Under the pieces are notes generated by a model that saw only the letters and a list, made by a program, of their open reading frames with translations, did no database searches and was not told the DNA's origin. Below are positions 55,095 through 64,000 of a stretch of DNA of 64,000 nucleotides, piece after piece. The position numbers and the translations under genes are program-made. Within the stretch, counting starts at the first letter, position 1. Every line of letters begins with the position of its first letter. This DNA is from Allosphingosinicella indica (GTDB taxonomy: Bacteria > Pseudomonadota > Alphaproteobacteria > Sphingomonadales > Sphingomonadaceae): NCBI RefSeq assembly GCF_900177405.1, contig NZ_LT840185.1, positions 1,665,501 to 1,729,500 on the forward strand, read 5' to 3'.

Positions 55095-56225
55095 TCAGAC
55101 AACCAGTTCGGATCGCTCCGGAATCTCGGCCGCGGTTTCGCTCATCTGGAGCGGGAGCTGGATGCGGACGCGGCAACCCGCATCGCCGCCGCTTTTTTCG
55201 AGATTCGCCTCCGGGCCATAGTTGAGCAGCAGCCGCTCGCGCACGTTGGAGAGGCCGACGCCGGTGCCGGGCGCGACATCGCCGCAGCCATCGCCGTCGT
55301 CGCTGACCGTCAGCACCAGCATATCGCCCTCACGCGCCGCGGCAATCGCGACATGGGTGGTCCGCGTCGAAGGCGCGACCGCATATTTGATCGCATTCTC
55401 GACCAGCGGCTGGAGCAGGAAGGGCGGCATCAGCGCGTCGGCGAGATCGGGCGGCAGATCCATGTCCACGGCCAGCCGATCGCCGAAGCGCACGCTCTCG
55501 ATCTCCAGATAGGAATCGAGCATGTCGAACTCCTCGTCGACGCGCGAGAGGCTGTGCGGATCGGCGGTGAGGCTGGCGCGGAGGAAGGATGAGAGCCGGT
55601 CGATCATAGATTCCGCCTCGTCCGCGCGGCCGACGATGACGAGGCTGGAGATGGCGTTGAGCGTGTTGAACAGGAAGTGCGGATTGAGCTGGAAGCGGAG
55701 CGCCAGCATGTGCGCGTCGCGCTCGCTGGCGCGCGATGCGACGAGCAGACGACGATGTTCGCGGAGCTTGAGGTTAGAGGATTGAAACGCGAGCAGCGCG
55801 ACGAACATGCCGGTGTTGTAAGTGTTGAGCGTCGCCGAGCGGATGAAAGCGAAATAGGCGGTGCCGAATTCGGTCATCACGATGCCGGCCCAGGTGCGGA
55901 GCTGGGTGTCCCACAGCGACTGCAGGATCGCGACCGCGAACACGCCGATCGCGACCAGCGTCCAGCGCTTTTCCGCGCGGTAGCGCGACGCCCAACGCAG
56001 CAGGAAGAAGAGCGAGAAACCCATCGCGCCGTCGACGATCATCATCGGGACGCCGATGCCGAACGTCTCGATCAGGGAGGTCTGCCCGCGCAGCACGCCG
56101 GAGACGGTGAAGATCGCGAGGGTGCAGGAATAGAAGAGCAGCGCCAGCCGGACGGCGGCGGCGAACTCCGCCTTCCGCTGCACGGTGCCGTCGAGCAAGG
56201 GCGGGGAAGGAGCGGCCGTCAGCAT
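55095..56225 (-). CDS. LytS/YehU-type sensor histidine kinase
   Basis: Membrane kinase of 376 residues. Four or five hydrophobic segments (about 25-160) are followed by the His-kinase domain of the LytS type: LRFQLNPHFLFNTLNAISSLV (phosphoacceptor His in NPHFLFN), LVENAIKYAV and DDGDG..GVGLSNVRERL. Kinases of this class work with LytTR regulators, but none is adjacent. It is on the same strand as asnO, 162 bases upstream of it, so a role in osmotic control is possible but unproven. Confidence 0.88.
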   Translation of the reverse strand: MLTAAPSPPLLDGTVQRKAEFAAAVRLALLFYSCTLAIFTVSGVLRGQTSLIETFGIGVPMMIVDGAMGFSLFFLLRWASRYRAEKRWTLVAIGVFAVAILQSLWDTQLRTWAGIVMTEFGTAYFAFIRSATLNTYNTGMFVALLAFQSSNLKLREHRRLLVASRASERDAHMLALRFQLNPHFLFNTLNAISSLVIVGRADEAESMIDRLSSFLRASLTADPHSLSRVDEEFDMLDSYLEIESVRFGDRLAVDMDLPPDLADALMPPFLLQPLVENAIKYAVAPSTRTTHVAIAAAREGDMLVLTVSDDGDGCGDVAPGTGVGLSNVRERLLLNYGPEANLEKSGGDAGCRVRIQLPLQMSETAAEIPERSELVV

Positions 56226-56503
56226 CGGGCACCACCGGAAAGAGCGGCCGCCAGGATACGGCGGTCGCGGATCAGCGGCAAGATGGCGCCGCGGCGACTT
56301 CCCGAAACGGCGCAGGCGGTTGCGGGGCTATCGCCCCTCCCCGCAAGGGAGGGGTTGGGGGTGGGTCGCGAGCGACAGCGAGCGCTACTGTGTCGGGAGC
56401 GCCCTTGCGGGCATTGAGCCCGCGCGGTCGCCGGACCCACCCCTGGCCCCTCCCTTGGCAGGGAGGGGAGGAGCTTGTGTGATCTTGTTCGACGCTCAGC
56501 CCC
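56226..56503. other. Intergenic region between LytS-type kinase and ridA-like gene
   Basis: 278 bases without a gene. A C-rich palindromic repeat (56333-56469) takes up half; the rest reads as upstream sequence of the leftward kinase and 3' flank of the leftward aromatic-CoA operon. No clear promoter seen. Confidence 0.5.
56333..56469. repeat. C-rich palindromic intergenic repeat, copy 3
   Basis: Left arm GCCCCTCCCCGCAAGGGAGG then GGTTGGGGGTGGGTC; right arm GACCCACCCCTGGCCCC then TCCCTTGGCAGGGAGGGG. The centre (CGAGCGACAGCGAGCGC) differs from copies 1 and 2. It lies downstream of the aromatic-CoA operon. Confidence 0.8.
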
Positions 56504-56893
56504 TTAGGGCACCACCGCAGTCGCCTCGATCTCGACCAGCGCTTCATCCTCCATCAGCGCGCTGACCTCAACCACCGACATCGCGGGCCAGTTCCGGCCC
56601 AGGATCTCCCGGTAGATCTCGCCGACCCGGCGCGCGTCCTTGAGATAGGCTTGCTTGTCGGTGACGAACCAGGTGAGGCGGACGATATGCTCCGGCCCGG
56701 CGCCATCCTCGGCGAGCACCGCGACGATATTCTTGAGCGCCTGACCGAACTGGCCGGCGAAATCCTTGGCGGGAAAGCTCTCGGTTTCGTCCCAGCCGAT
56801 CTGGCCGGCGACGAATATCATCCGCCCGCTTGCCGACACACCGTTGGAATAGCCCTTGGGGCGCGGCCAGCCGGCCGGTTGCAGCATCTTCAT
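56504..56893 (-). CDS. Rid-family (RidA/YjgF-like) protein lacking the key arginine
   Basis: Small trimeric protein of 129 residues, last gene of the aromatic-CoA operon. The fold signatures are present ([29 protein letters not shown]). In RidA deaminases the stretch PARSCVEV carries the arginine that binds 2-aminoacrylate; here it reads [10 protein letters not shown], with Met in that place. It is thus probably not a classical enamine deaminase but one of the other Rid subgroups found in catabolic operons. A role on an amino-substituted ring-reduced CoA intermediate is possible. Confidence 0.88.
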   Translation of the reverse strand: MKMLQPAGWPRPKGYSNGVSASGRMIFVAGQIGWDETESFPAKDFAGQFGQALKNIVAVLAEDGAGPEHIVRLTWFVTDKQAYLKDARRVGEIYREILGRNWPAMSVVEVSALMEDEALVEIEATAVVP

Positions 56894-58074
56894 TGTCCGC
56901 TCTCCGCCTGATGCGCCTGCAATGCGGCGCGCGCGATCACCACTTTTTGCACTTCGCTCGCGCCCTCGTAGATGCGGAGCGCGCGGATCTCGCGATAGAG
57001 CCGCTCGACCATCGTGCCGCTCTTGACGCCCATGCCGCCGAAGAGCTGCACCGCCTGATCGATGGTCTGCTGCGCCGTCTCGGTCGCGTGGAGCTTGGCC
57101 ATCGCCGCCTCGCGGGTGACGCGGGGCTGGCCCCGGTCCTTGGCCCAGGCAGCACGGAAGATGAGGAGCTGGCTCGCATCGATGCCCAGCGCCATGTCGG
57201 CAAGCGCGGCCTGCGTCATCTGGAGATCGGCGAGCGGCTTGCCGAAAAGCTGGCGCGAGGAGGCGCGTGCCAGCGCCTCGTCAGCGGCGCGGCGCGCGAA
57301 GCCGAGCGCCGCGGCGCCGACGGTCGAACGGAACACGTCGAGTGTCGCCATCGCGATGCGGAATCCTTCGCCCGGGGCGCCGATGAGATGATCATCGGGC
57401 ACGAAGCAGTCGGTGAAGCGCAAGGTCGCCAGCGGGTGCGGCGCGATCACGTCGATCCGCTCGACGATTTCGAAGCCCTCGGTGGCGGTGGGGAAGGCGA
57501 AAGCGGTGAGGCCCTTCGCGCCTTCGCCCTCGCCGGTGCGGGCGAAGAGGGTCAGGATGTCGGCGATGCTGCCGTTGGAGATCCAGGTCTTCTCGCCGTT
57601 GATCTTGTAGCCGCCCGCGACCTTCTCGGCGCGAGTGCTGGTGCGGGCGACGTCCGATCCGGCCTCGAGCTCGGACAGCGCGAAGCCGGCGATCATCGCG
57701 CCGCGCGCGACTTCGGGCAGATAGCGCTGCTTCACCGCCTCGTCGGCGAAGAGCGTGATCGCGCCGGTGCCGAGCCCCTGCATCGCGAAGGCGAAATCGG
57801 CGAGACCGGAATGATAGCCGAGCGTCTGCCGCGCCAGGCACAGCGAACGCACGTCGAGAGTCTCGCTGGTGCCGCCATAGGCCGCCGGGACGGCGAGCCG
57901 CAGCCAGCCGGCATCGCCGAGCAGCCGCACGAGCGCGCGGCAATCGGCATCGACATCGCCGCTTTCGTGGTGGAGATCGGCATCATGGTCGGCCGCCCAT
58001 TGCGATAGCCGCGCGTGGAGATCGCGATGCGCATCGTCGAGGAACGGCCAGGCGAGGAAGCTCGTGTCCGCCAC
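56890..58074 (-). CDS. Acyl-CoA dehydrogenase
   Basis: Flavoprotein of 394 residues, standard length. [20 protein letters not shown] (FAD-side motif), [33 protein letters not shown] and [19 protein letters not shown] near the C-terminus. Expected to oxidise a cyclic or ring-opened acyl-CoA in the pathway started by the salicylyl/aminobenzoyl-CoA monooxygenase. Overlaps the Rid gene by four bases and follows the enoyl-CoA hydratase gene by three. Confidence 0.92.
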   Translation of the reverse strand: MADTSFLAWPFLDDAHRDLHARLSQWAADHDADLHHESGDVDADCRALVRLLGDAGWLRLAVPAAYGGTSETLDVRSLCLARQTLGYHSGLADFAFAMQGLGTGAITLFADEAVKQRYLPEVARGAMIAGFALSELEAGSDVARTSTRAEKVAGGYKINGEKTWISNGSIADILTLFARTGEGEGAKGLTAFAFPTATEGFEIVERIDVIAPHPLATLRFTDCFVPDDHLIGAPGEGFRIAMATLDVFRSTVGAAALGFARRAADEALARASSRQLFGKPLADLQMTQAALADMALGIDASQLLIFRAAWAKDRGQPRVTREAAMAKLHATETAQQTIDQAVQLFGGMGVKSGTMVERLYREIRALRIYEGASEVQKVVIARAALQAHQAESGQ

Positions 58075-58077
58075 GTC

Positions 58078-58893
58078 TCAATTCCCCTCGAACACGGGCT
58101 GCTGCTTGGCGACGAAGGCGTCGTAGGCGCGGCGGAAATCCTCGGTCTTCATGCAGATCGCCTGCGCCTGTGCCTCCATCTCGATCGCGGTCTCGAGGCT
58201 GACGTTCCATTCCATGTTGAGCTGCGTCTTGGTGATGCCGTGCGCGAAGGTCGGCCCTTCGACGAGCGAACGGGCGAAGGCCTGCGCCTCATCGAGCAGG
58301 GTATCGGGCTCGACGATGCGGTTGTGGAAACCCCAGCGCTCGCCTTCCTCGGCGCCGAGTGCGCGGCCGGAGAACAGCAGGTCCGACGCGCGGCCCTGGC
58401 CGATGATGCGCGGCAGGATCGCGCAGGCACCCATGTCGCAGCCGGCGAGGCCGACGCGGGTGAAGAGGAATGCGGTCTTGGCGCGCGGCGTCGCGATGCG
58501 ATAATCGGCGCACATCGCGATGATCGCGCCGGCGCCCGCACACACCCCGTCGATCGCCGCGATCACCGGCTGCGGGCAGCCGCGGATCGCCTTCACCAGA
58601 TCGCCCGTCATCCGCGTGAAATCGAGCAGCTCGGGCATCGTCATCCGGGTCAGCGGGCCGATGATGTCGTGGACGTTGCCGCCCGAACAGAAATTGCCCT
58701 CGGCACCGGTAATCACCACCGCCTTCACGTCCGACGCATAGACCAATGCGCGGAAGGTATCGCGCAGCTCGGCATAGCTTTCGAAGGTCAGCGGGTTCTT
58801 CTGCGACGGCTTGTCGATGGTGACGATGGCGACGCCGGCCTCGAACGCCCAGCGGAAATGGACGGGCGCGAAGCCCGCCGGATCGAATGTCAT
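58078..58893 (-). CDS. Enoyl-CoA hydratase/isomerase-family protein
   Basis: Crotonase-fold protein of 271 residues. Oxyanion-hole segments are visible: [13 protein letters not shown] and [19 protein letters not shown]. The two Glu positions of classical hydratases are not obvious (the first lies in GAGAII), so it may catalyse a different crotonase reaction such as ring hydrolysis. ATG 58893 overlaps the MarR stop; a 33-residue upstream frame is antisense-like. Confidence 0.88.
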   Translation of the reverse strand: MTFDPAGFAPVHFRWAFEAGVAIVTIDKPSQKNPLTFESYAELRDTFRALVYASDVKAVVITGAEGNFCSGGNVHDIIGPLTRMTMPELLDFTRMTGDLVKAIRGCPQPVIAAIDGVCAGAGAIIAMCADYRIATPRAKTAFLFTRVGLAGCDMGACAILPRIIGQGRASDLLFSGRALGAEEGERWGFHNRIVEPDTLLDEAQAFARSLVEGPTFAHGITKTQLNMEWNVSLETAIEMEAQAQAICMKTEDFRRAYDAFVAKQQPVFEGN

Positions 58894-59372
58894 GCCCTGT
58901 TCCTCTCGACGGATGCGCGCAGGCGGTGAAGGCCGTCCAGCAGCGCATCGGTATCGGCGTCGCTGAGATCGGCGAGATAGGTTTCGATCCACGCTTCGTG
59001 CGCCGCCGCCATCTCGCGGAACGCGGCGCGGCCGGCGGGGGTGAGGCGGACGGTGGCGCTGCGCCGATCGGTCTCGCTCGCGGTGCGCTCGACCAGCCCG
59101 TCCTCGATCAGCCGCGCGACGATGGTGGTGACGTTGCCGCCGGAGACGAGCAGCAGCCGGGTCAGTTCGCCCATCGTCAGCCCGTCCGGCGCCCGGTCGA
59201 GCGTCGCGAGCGCGTCGAAGCGGGGGAGGGTGGTCTCATATTCGTCGATCAGCCGCTGGCGAACGCGCTTCTCGATCACCGTCGCGCAGGAGAGGAGGCG
59301 GAGCCACAGCCGCAGCGGGCGCTTGGCATCGGGCGCGCCGCCGTGCTTCTCGATCGCCGCGGAGGTGCTCAC
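58890..59372 (-). CDS. MarR-family regulator inside the aromatic-CoA operon
   Basis: Winged-helix regulator of 160 residues starting at GTG 59372, which overlaps the SDR stop (GTGA). The DNA-binding part is [44 protein letters not shown]. Related MarR proteins that repress aromatic acid operons release DNA on binding an aryl-CoA. Probable site: the AT-rich palindrome at 62448-62460 before the first gene of the operon. Confidence 0.87.
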   Translation of the reverse strand: MSTSAAIEKHGGAPDAKRPLRLWLRLLSCATVIEKRVRQRLIDEYETTLPRFDALATLDRAPDGLTMGELTRLLLVSGGNVTTIVARLIEDGLVERTASETDRRSATVRLTPAGRAAFREMAAAHEAWIETYLADLSDADTDALLDGLHRLRASVERNRA

Positions 59373-60123
59373 ATCACTTCCCCGCCCGCGACCGCGATCG
59401 CCTGGCCGGTGACCGAGCGCGCGGCATCCGAGACGAGATAGAGGACGGCGGCGGCGACTTCCTCCGGGTCGATCAGACGCTTCTGCGGGTTGGAGGCGGT
59501 GAGGCTGGCGCGCGCATCGGCTTCGCTGCGGCCGGTCTTTTCGACGATCCGCGCGATGGATTCGCGGACGATCTCGGTGTCGGCATAGCCGGGGCAGACC
59601 GCATTGACGGTAATGCCGGTTCCGGCCAGCTCCAGCGCGAGCGAGCGGGTGAGGCCGAGCAGCGCGTGCTTGCTGGCGGCATAGGCGCTGACATAGGCAT
59701 AGCCCTTGAGCGCGGCAGTGCTGGCGACGTTGACGATGCGCGCCGACGGCATCGCCTTCATCGGATCGAGCGTAGCGCGGATCGCATGGACCGCGCCCAT
59801 CAGATTGACGTCGATCACCTGGCGCCAGTCGGCATCGCTGGACTTTGCGAACGGCGCGGCGGGGGCGATGCCGGCATTGTTGACGAGGATGCCGACCGGG
59901 CCGGAGGCGTCGGCGACTTCGGCGAAGCCGCGGGCGACGTCCGCGGCATCCGCAATGTCGCACGGCACCGCCTTGGCGCCGATCTCGTCCGCCGCCGATG
60001 CCAGGCGCTCCGCGTTGCGGCCCATGATCGTGACAGGATGGCCGGCCGCAACGAGCGCGCGGGCGATGGCGAGGCCGATGCCGCTGCCGCCCCCCGTCAC
60101 CACCGCATGAAGCCTGTCCGCCA

Positions 60124-60124
<1 letters not shown>
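59369..60124 (-). CDS. SDR-family 3-hydroxyacyl-CoA dehydrogenase-like protein
   Basis: Short-chain dehydrogenase of 251 residues. NAD site TGGGSGIGLAIARAL, NNAGIAPAAP, Ser in VASTAAL and the YxxxK motif in YAASKHALLGL. Placed between the monooxygenase and MarR genes with four-base overlaps, so it is likely the hydroxyacyl-CoA or ring-alcohol oxidising step. Confidence 0.9.
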
Positions 60125-62433
<2,309 letters not shown>

Positions 62434-62447
62434 ATCCACAGCCTCAT

Positions 62448-62460
62448 AAACTTTAAGTTT
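62448..62460 (-). promoter_or_regulatory. Candidate MarR or TetR operator of the aromatic-CoA operon
   Basis: AAACTT-T-AAGTTT is a perfect 13-base palindrome in an otherwise GC-rich region, 15 bases before the start of the first gene. Such AT-rich palindromes suit MarR repressors of aryl-CoA pathways; either local regulator could own it. Confidence 0.45.
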
Positions 62461-62557
62461 GAAATATCATCGGGGATGGGAGGGGCGTTGTCAAGGCGCG
62501 GCTACGGACGGCTGTCCTCTGTCGTAGCTGCTTGGATGCCTCGCGCCGACTCTTAGC

Positions 62558-62643
62558 CGTCACCCTGAACTTGTTTCAGGGTCCATGTTGGAGACGGTCG
62601 CGATCGTCATGGACATGGATGCTGAAACGAGTTCAGCATGACG
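62558..62643. repeat. Dispersed palindromic repeat, copy 2 (inverted relative to copy 1)
   Basis: Left arm CGTCACCCTGAACTTGTTTC (then AGGGTCCA), right arm TGGATGCTGAAACGAGTTCA (then GCATGACG). The two small hairpins are those of copy 1 in exchanged order, with one base change (AAACGAG for AAACAAG). It sits between a palindromic operator candidate and the TetR promoter. Confidence 0.85.
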
Positions 62644-62669
62644 GGCGGAGAGGGCAAGAGCCCGCCGAG

Positions 62670-62698
62670 TTGACCCTATCGTCCCCATAATGCATGAT
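62670..62698 (+). promoter_or_regulatory. Candidate promoter of the TetR gene
   Basis: TTGACC (62670-62675), 17-base spacer, CATGAT (62693-62698), followed by an AT-rich stretch and the TTG start 42 bases later. Moderate match only. Confidence 0.3.
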
Positions 62699-62740
62699 TT
62701 TTCGGACAAGCCGTAAAAGCGGCGTCAACGGGGAAGAGGA

Positions 62741-63451
62741 TTGACCAAGGAAGGCGCCGAGCGCCCGCAGACCTATTCGAGTCCCGCAATTCGCGCCCGG
62801 CGCGACCGGATTTTGGATGAAACGCGCAAGATGATCGCCGAGGGCGGCGTCGATGCGCTCAGCATGAACGAAATCGGCCGGCGTGCGGGCGTCGCCAAGC
62901 GCACGCTCTACAATGCCTTCCAGACGCGCGAGCGGATGATCGCCGCGGCGATCGAGGAATATTTCGACGATTATGTCGCGCGCATCCCGTTCCGGGCGGC
63001 GCCGGGCACCCTGATGTACAATCTCGAGCGGATCATCTCGTTCAACCAGCACAATCTCAAGATCCGCAACTATGTCCGCGCGATCATGGCCTCCTATTTC
63101 AGCGGCGGCGCGGATTCGGATATCGCCTCGACGATGCACACTGTCGCGATGCGGGCGAACCGGACGTGGCTGAAGACGGTCGAGGCGGAGGGCGATCTGC
63201 AGCCCTGGATCGATCTCGACGATCTGGTCGGCGATATCGTGCGGTTCGAGTTCGCGACGCTGAGCGACTGGGCGAATTACCGGCTGACCAGCGATGCGCT
63301 CGTTCCCCGATCCGTGATGGGCTATCTCGCGCTTGCCGCCGGGGCGACGCGCGGGGCTGCGCGCGCGGAAATCGAGGCGATGTTGAAATCGGTGGGCGAG
63401 GAGGGCGTGCCCGCACTGCCCCGCCCCGGCCGGATGCGCGCCGCGGCCTGA
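62741..63451 (+). CDS. TetR-family transcriptional regulator
   Basis: Regulator of 236 residues divergent from the aromatic-CoA operon. The N-terminal helix-turn-helix is ILDETRKMIAEGGVDALSMNEIGRRAGVAKRTLYNAF; the rest is a ligand-binding helical domain without clear relatives. The TTG start at 62741 follows GGGAAGAGGA; no ATG lies upstream of the DNA-binding region in frame. It may control the divergent operon together with the MarR protein, or an unrelated target. Confidence 0.85.
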   Translation: MTKEGAERPQTYSSPAIRARRDRILDETRKMIAEGGVDALSMNEIGRRAGVAKRTLYNAFQTRERMIAAAIEEYFDDYVARIPFRAAPGTLMYNLERIISFNQHNLKIRNYVRAIMASYFSGGADSDIASTMHTVAMRANRTWLKTVEAEGDLQPWIDLDDLVGDIVRFEFATLSDWANYRLTSDALVPRSVMGYLALAAGATRGAARAEIEAMLKSVGEEGVPALPRPGRMRAAA

Positions 63452-63461
63452 CCGGCGCCGC

Positions 63462-63920
63462 CTATTGGCAGACGTCCACCCATTCGGCGCCGACCAGCTC
63501 GGCGAGCCGATCGGGCGCGATACGGACCGAACTCGTCCGCGATCCTGCTGCCGGATAGACCGTGTCGAATGCCATCAGCGACACGTCGCAATAGATTGGC
63601 AGCGGCGCGGCGAGGCCGAACGGGCAAACGCCGCCGACGGGGTGGCCGGTGAGCGCGGCGACTTCCTCCGCCGCCAGCATCCGCGGCCGCCCGCCGAGCG
63701 CATCCTTGGTCTTGCGGTTGTCGAGCCGTGCATCGCCGCGTGCAACGACGAGCAGCACGCGGCCGTCGACCCGCAGCGACAGCGTCTTGGCGATGCGGCC
63801 GGGCTCGACGCCCAGCGCCTCCGCCGCCTCCGCCACCGTCGCGGTGCTCTTGCCCTGGTCGATAATCTCGATGTCCGGCGCGTGGGCCGCCAGATAGTCG
63901 CGTACCGATTGTTCGCTCAT
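63462..63920 (-). CDS. YbaK/ProX-type aminoacyl-tRNA deacylase
   Basis: Free-standing editing domain of 152 residues that hydrolyses misacylated tRNA such as Ala- or Cys-tRNA(Pro). GRIAKTLSLRVDGR carries the conserved Lys, and GHPVGGVCPFGL is the family signature. Ends with EWVDVCQ. Convergent with the TetR gene, ten bases apart. Which mischarged tRNA it edits is not shown by the sequence. Confidence 0.92.
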   Translation of the reverse strand: MSEQSVRDYLAAHAPDIEIIDQGKSTATVAEAAEALGVEPGRIAKTLSLRVDGRVLLVVARGDARLDNRKTKDALGGRPRMLAAEEVAALTGHPVGGVCPFGLAAPLPIYCDVSLMAFDTVYPAAGSRTSSVRIAPDRLAELVGAEWVDVCQ

Positions 63921-64000
63921 GCCGTGCGTTTAGCGCAGGCCACCGGTCACGCCACCCCTTGCGGACGACACAGGCACGCATAGAGTGGCCGCGGATGGGA

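Larger units (their letters stand above)
62434..62740. other. Divergent intergenic region monooxygenase / TetR
   Basis: 307 bases without a gene. From left to right it holds a 13-base palindrome next to the monooxygenase start, an inverted copy of the TGAAACAAGTTCA repeat (62558-62643) and a possible promoter for the TetR gene. Confidence 0.6.

Overview
The window is a stretch of high-GC chromosome from an alphaproteobacterium, most likely a member of the Sphingomonadaceae. The evidence is a PEP-CTERM/exosortase regulatory set (PrsK, PrsR, PrsT), a DUF1013/TrcR-type regulator, an RNase E with an acidic insert and a GWW tail, a ribF-ileS-lspA-DUF3035 order, an NAGGN osmoprotectant operon, and many short palindromic intergenic repeats of the kind common in sphingomonads. 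Genus cannot be fixed from sequence reading alone. Genes are tightly packed, often overlap by four bases, and frequently share stop-codon bases with a convergent neighbour.

Layout. 1-6.1 kb: a 5'-cut sugar transferase followed by prsK-prsR-prsT, the sensing and control end of an exopolysaccharide/PEP-CTERM locus. 6.1-9.2 kb: a marR-emrA-emrB efflux operon read leftward, with a perfect palindrome at its promoter. 9.2-16.6 kb: two ABC-F ATPases, a small secreted Cys protein, an M61 peptidase and an amidohydrolase. 16.7-21 kb: a PepSY-like protein and a two-component pair, then an AbrB-type antitoxin/PIN toxin pair whose toxin gene overlaps a polyprenyl diphosphate synthase. 21-26.9 kb: TrcR-like regulator, metallo-beta-lactamase-fold protein, xseB-ispA, coaD, a cyclophilin, queA and two tiny reading frames.

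26.9-31.9 kb: ribF-ileS-lspA-DUF3035 lipoprotein, read leftward. ileS carries an in-frame palindromic insertion, and a second repeat sits between ribF and ileS. 32-41.2 kb: FAD oxidoreductase, folA, a Gdx/SugE-type SMR exporter with a possible guanidine-II-like leader, thyA, a stand-alone RadC-like JAB protein in AT-rich DNA, a predicted lipoprotein methyltransferase, prfB, the class A penicillin-binding protein and a cell-wall amidase. 41.2-48.5 kb: rne with a long leader, an M48-TPR protease and a DsbA-like protein, rlmE-ppx, and tRNA-Gln(CUG).

48.6-56.2 kb: a divergent M49-like lipoprotein peptidase, the NAGGN operon (asnO-ngg-M42 peptidase) and a LytS-type kinase. 56.5-62.4 kb: a leftward aromatic-CoA operon (a monooxygenase fused to an Old Yellow Enzyme domain, SDR, MarR, enoyl-CoA hydratase, acyl-CoA dehydrogenase and Rid protein) that resembles the aerobic 2-aminobenzoyl-CoA route but has no CoA ligase here. 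The right end holds a TetR regulator and a YbaK-type editing protein.

The least ordinary items are the palindromic element translated inside ileS, the toxin-antitoxin pair coupled to polyprenyl diphosphate synthase with a palindrome over its predicted promoter, the repeat that supplies the ribF stop codon, and the Rid protein that lacks the usual arginine. No prophage, transposase or CRISPR array was seen.
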